Shown here piece by piece: positions 61,957-64,000 of a stretch of DNA of 64,000 nt. The translations under genes and the position numbers were made by a program. Positions within the stretch are counted from its first letter, which is position 1. Each line of letters starts with the position of its first letter. The notes beneath the pieces were generated by a model that ran no database searches, had not been told where the DNA came from, and was given only the letters and a program-made list of their open reading frames with translations. This DNA comes from Halorientalis regularis (GTDB taxonomy: Archaea > Halobacteriota > Halobacteria > Halobacteriales > Haloarculaceae): assembly GCF_023698535.1 (NCBI RefSeq), contig NZ_JALJCL010000011.1, positions 101,387 to 165,386 of the forward strand, read 5' to 3'.

Positions 61957-62232
61957 CTAGATCAGTCCTGGTGGCAGGATTTCAAGAATCCGTTTGACAA
62001 CGATAGCTGCAAAACCAACCAATCCGAGCAAGATTGGCCATTTCAGGCGAGATCGCCATTGAGGCATTATGTTGAACGGTGCAGTCAGCTCTACCAGTAT
62101 TAAAAAACCAATAAGTGAAACAACAAAATAGAGATCAAGTGACAGGGCACCCAGAACCGCAAGCAATACCAACGTAGATAGCATCCATGCGATCTGCCCG
62201 TGAAGAAACCGCTGTCGCCTGCGCGTGACCAT
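61957..62232 (-). CDS. 91-aa three-helix membrane protein
   Basis: The N-terminus is basic (MVTRRRQRFLHGQIAWML). Three hydrophobic segments follow (about 16-36, 38-56 and 66-84). The stop TAG abuts the DUF4350 ATG. It is the first gene of the minus-strand MoxR operon, in a less GC-rich stretch. No function is known to me. Confidence 0.7.
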   Translation of the reverse strand: MVTRRRQRFLHGQIAWMLSTLVLLAVLGALSLDLYFVVSLIGFLILVELTAPFNIMPQWRSRLKWPILLGLVGFAAIVVKRILEILPPGLI

Positions 62233-62330
62233 CTACCCGTGTTTGCGTACCCCATCGTTAGAATGTATCGACATTCCTCAGACAATACAGGCAAATACTT
62301 GGCAAGCAAAGCTTACTTTCAGAATAAGAA

Positions 62331-63440
62331 ATGTCTGCACAGGGGTCTCACTCTATCTGCTTTCTCGGGTTGCCGGCGATTACCGAATGGATTCACAGTG
62401 AGGGGTTTGGGAGGACGCAACGACCACTCGTTGTACTTGCAAGAGAATTCGCTACGCGGGACTACGATGTCACAGTTGTTTCACCAAAACCAACTCCAAC
62501 CACGTTCCAACAACATGACATAGATCACATTGGGATCCCATCAAACGCAGATCTCACGAAAGACCCTCTCGAAAGGGGGAGTGCATATCTGGATGCCCTT
62601 CGAAAAACCGACAGCGATGTATATTACGTACATGGCCAGAGTGGGTTCCTTCCGCTAATCTGGAAGTATACGCAACTCACTGATGCCGAATATATTTTCC
62701 ACATGACGGACGTGAGTGTGTATCCCGATCATAACGATAGTCGGCTCGGTGAAGTCAGAGACATTTTCGATACTGCAATCGACGATACGACAACTCTTGT
62801 TGCGCAAACTCAGCAACATCAGGAGACACTACAGTCACAATACGGTCGTGAAGCGACTGTACTCCAGGACTGCTACGATCTCCCGGCAAAGGAAACCCTC
62901 ACGTCACCAAGAGAGCGGAAATACTTCCTCTGGGTCGACAGACTACAACCCAACCAGAAGCCGATGCGGTTTCTTGATCTCGCTGACCAGCATCCTGATC
63001 TTCAATTCCGGATGTATGGGCCGATAGAAGACACGAATGAGTTCCACAATGAGGTCAAAGAGCGCGCTCAGGCTACCGAAAACGTCAATTTCAATGGCTT
63101 TGTCCCGGTTGACGAACTCCCAGCGTTGTACAGTGGGGCAATTGCTGTTGTAAGTACTGCCGAAAGGATGGGATTTCCAGCGCCGCTTGTTCAGGCGTGG
63201 GCATATGGTACACCAACACTCTCACGACACAACGCTGTAGGGCAGATTCCATACCGTGGAGATGCGCATACCTCCACAGGTAGCTTTGAGGAATTGAACA
63301 CAATGATTACCCAATTTTCTGAGCGTATGCCTCTGGTGGATCGATACGAGAGTACTCGACAAACAGTAAAGTCACACTATGCGCCAGACGCTCTTATTCC
63401 AGATTATGAAGATCAGATCCAGCAGAGTCTGTCGAATTAA
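62331..63440 (+). CDS. GT4-like glycosyltransferase, low GC
   Basis: The product is a 369-aa GT-B fold protein. The N-terminal half has ICFLGLPAITEWIHSEGFGRTQRPLVVLAREF (Gly-rich acceptor loop). The donor half has YFLWVDRLQPNQKPMRFLDLA, LQFRMYGPIEDTNEFHNEV, VNFNGFVPVDELPALYSGA and AERMGFPAPLVQAWAYGTPTLSR. It diverges from the MoxR operon (98 bp) and is more AT-rich than it, so it was likely acquired separately. A role in surface glycans is inferred. Confidence 0.82.
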   Translation: MSAQGSHSICFLGLPAITEWIHSEGFGRTQRPLVVLAREFATRDYDVTVVSPKPTPTTFQQHDIDHIGIPSNADLTKDPLERGSAYLDALRKTDSDVYYVHGQSGFLPLIWKYTQLTDAEYIFHMTDVSVYPDHNDSRLGEVRDIFDTAIDDTTTLVAQTQQHQETLQSQYGREATVLQDCYDLPAKETLTSPRERKYFLWVDRLQPNQKPMRFLDLADQHPDLQFRMYGPIEDTNEFHNEVKERAQATENVNFNGFVPVDELPALYSGAIAVVSTAERMGFPAPLVQAWAYGTPTLSRHNAVGQIPYRGDAHTSTGSFEELNTMITQFSERMPLVDRYESTRQTVKSHYAPDALIPDYEDQIQQSLSN

Positions 63441-63490
63441 CCTTGCCAGAATACGTTGACTATTAGTGGCTGGTTCTCTACGTTACCGAT

Positions 63491-63628
63491 ATGACTGGGG
63501 TTCGTTCCAATATGCAAGAACGTGGAAGTGGGGGGTCGGTGTGGATTGGGCTATTGTCAGGCACACTCCTATCGATCGTGATGTGGGGGAGTATACTTCT
63601 CGTAGCATCCGTTCTATTCTCAGGTTAG
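63491..63628 (+). CDS. 45-aa single-helix membrane protein
   Basis: MTGVRSNMQERGSGGSVWIG is followed by LLSGTLLSIVMWGSILLVAS and VLFSG, stop. It has a polar N-terminus and one long membrane helix. The alternative longer frame in the same place (97 aa) gives an unlikely charged protein. There is no family evidence; composition supports a genuine microprotein. Confidence 0.4.
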   Translation: MTGVRSNMQERGSGGSVWIGLLSGTLLSIVMWGSILLVASVLFSG

Positions 63629-63881
63629 TAACGCCATCATCAGAGGTCTTGTACGCTGACTTTCAGCAGATTTCGACTTCTTCAGTAACGCACCGATCAT
63701 CAACCACGGGTATTCATGTTGATCAGGTAACCCACGGATCTATTGCCCTCGAATTTTGATAATTTGATATTTCAACTGTAATAGTATCTCCACAAGGCCC
63801 CTGGGAGCGATTTGAGCAACTGCTGAATCAGACGGTAATCCAAAACATCAGAATTATTTTGATTTGTAGAAATGGCACTGT

Positions 63882-64000
63882 CTAGTTCTGGATCTGCTCA
63901 GCTGGCGTCTGTCCATCGAGTGCTTGATTCGGTCGTTCGTGGTTGTAGTGGTGTCTAAAGCGTCGTAACCACTGTTTCGCGCTTGTCTGACTGCCCCGCC
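63882..64000 (-). CDS. IS481/IS3-type transposase, C-terminal end only
   Basis: The minus strand reads ...QTSAKQWLRRFRHHYNHERPNQALDGQTPAEQIQN and stop at 63882. The W-x7-YN-x2-RP-x-QAL-x-G-x-TPA ending is that of integrase-core transposases (IS481/IS3). The rest lies beyond the window. The gap 63629-63881 probably contains the element's end but no clear inverted repeat can be judged without the other side. Confidence 0.85.
   Translation of the reverse strand, partial: RGSQTSAKQWLRRFRHHYNHERPNQALDGQTPAEQIQN

Noticed and set aside
63466..63759. 97-codon plus-strand frame near the right end
   Set aside because: Basic, Ser-rich composition; the overlapping 45-aa frame with a clean membrane helix is the better candidate.
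1..64000. CRISPR array or cas genes
   Set aside because: No regularly spaced direct repeats of 25-40 nt and no cas motifs were seen; the only RNA-guided component is TnpB.

Overview
The window is chromosomal DNA from a halophilic archaeon of class Halobacteria. The evidence is high GC, very acidic proteins, leaderless promoters with TATA boxes, ribosomal protein L15e, microbial rhodopsins and archaeal N-glycosylation genes. The bacteriorhodopsin is of the cruxrhodopsin type (Haloarcula/Halomicrobium-like), so a member of the Haloarculaceae is my best guess.

Region 1 (1-16.2 kb) is ordinary GC-rich core DNA with a light-sensing theme. It holds the 3' end of mutS, the phototaxis operon htrI-sopI, the mismatch endonuclease nucS, hsp20, thiI and bacteriorhodopsin behind a clear Bat-type upstream element. 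It also holds the retinal-supply pair crtY-brp, a lipoprotein, a Tat-exported nuclease/phosphatase-fold protein, rpl15e and two membrane proteins. Together these genes make the carotenoid-derived chromophore, a light-driven proton pump and a colour-sensing receptor with its transducer.

Region 2 (16.2-29.6 kb) is a scarred accessory zone. It contains a frameshifted transposase, a desuccinylase-family gene, a cupin, a Bat-type HTH regulator, several tiny membrane proteins, a TumE/TumA-like toxin-antitoxin pair and a complete IS with a 576-aa transposase. A TnpB (IS1341-like) element with an omega-RNA-like fold has split a sugar-nucleotide epimerase gene. An AglB-like gene is frameshifted and truncated.

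Region 3 (29.6-53.5 kb) is a surface-glycan island. It has a GT-C membrane enzyme, two polysaccharide deacetylases, three GT4 and two GT2 glycosyltransferases, and a flippase. Four alkaline-phosphatase-superfamily enzymes are interleaved with them. A low-GC block (43.2-48.0 kb) follows an IS6-type element with a perfect 8-bp target duplication. That block carries a virus-tail-spike-like beta-helix protein coupled to a small lipoprotein. The island ends with an unusual AglB-like protein (winged-helix-like N-terminus, STT3 core without a recognisable WWDYG motif, LamG-like C-terminus) and an AglJ-like GT2.

Region 4 (53.5-62.2 kb) is a DUF1616 gene followed by a MoxR/DUF58/DUF4350/DUF4129-type cluster, arranged as two divergent and then convergent groups. 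The last 1.8 kb is lower in GC and holds a GT4, a tiny membrane protein and the end of an IS481/IS3-type transposase running off the window.

The best candidates for something undescribed are the AglB-like/LamG protein with its broken twin, the tail-spike-lipoprotein pair inside a glycan island, and the paired AP-superfamily enzymes. All assignments come from reading the sequence; no database search was run.
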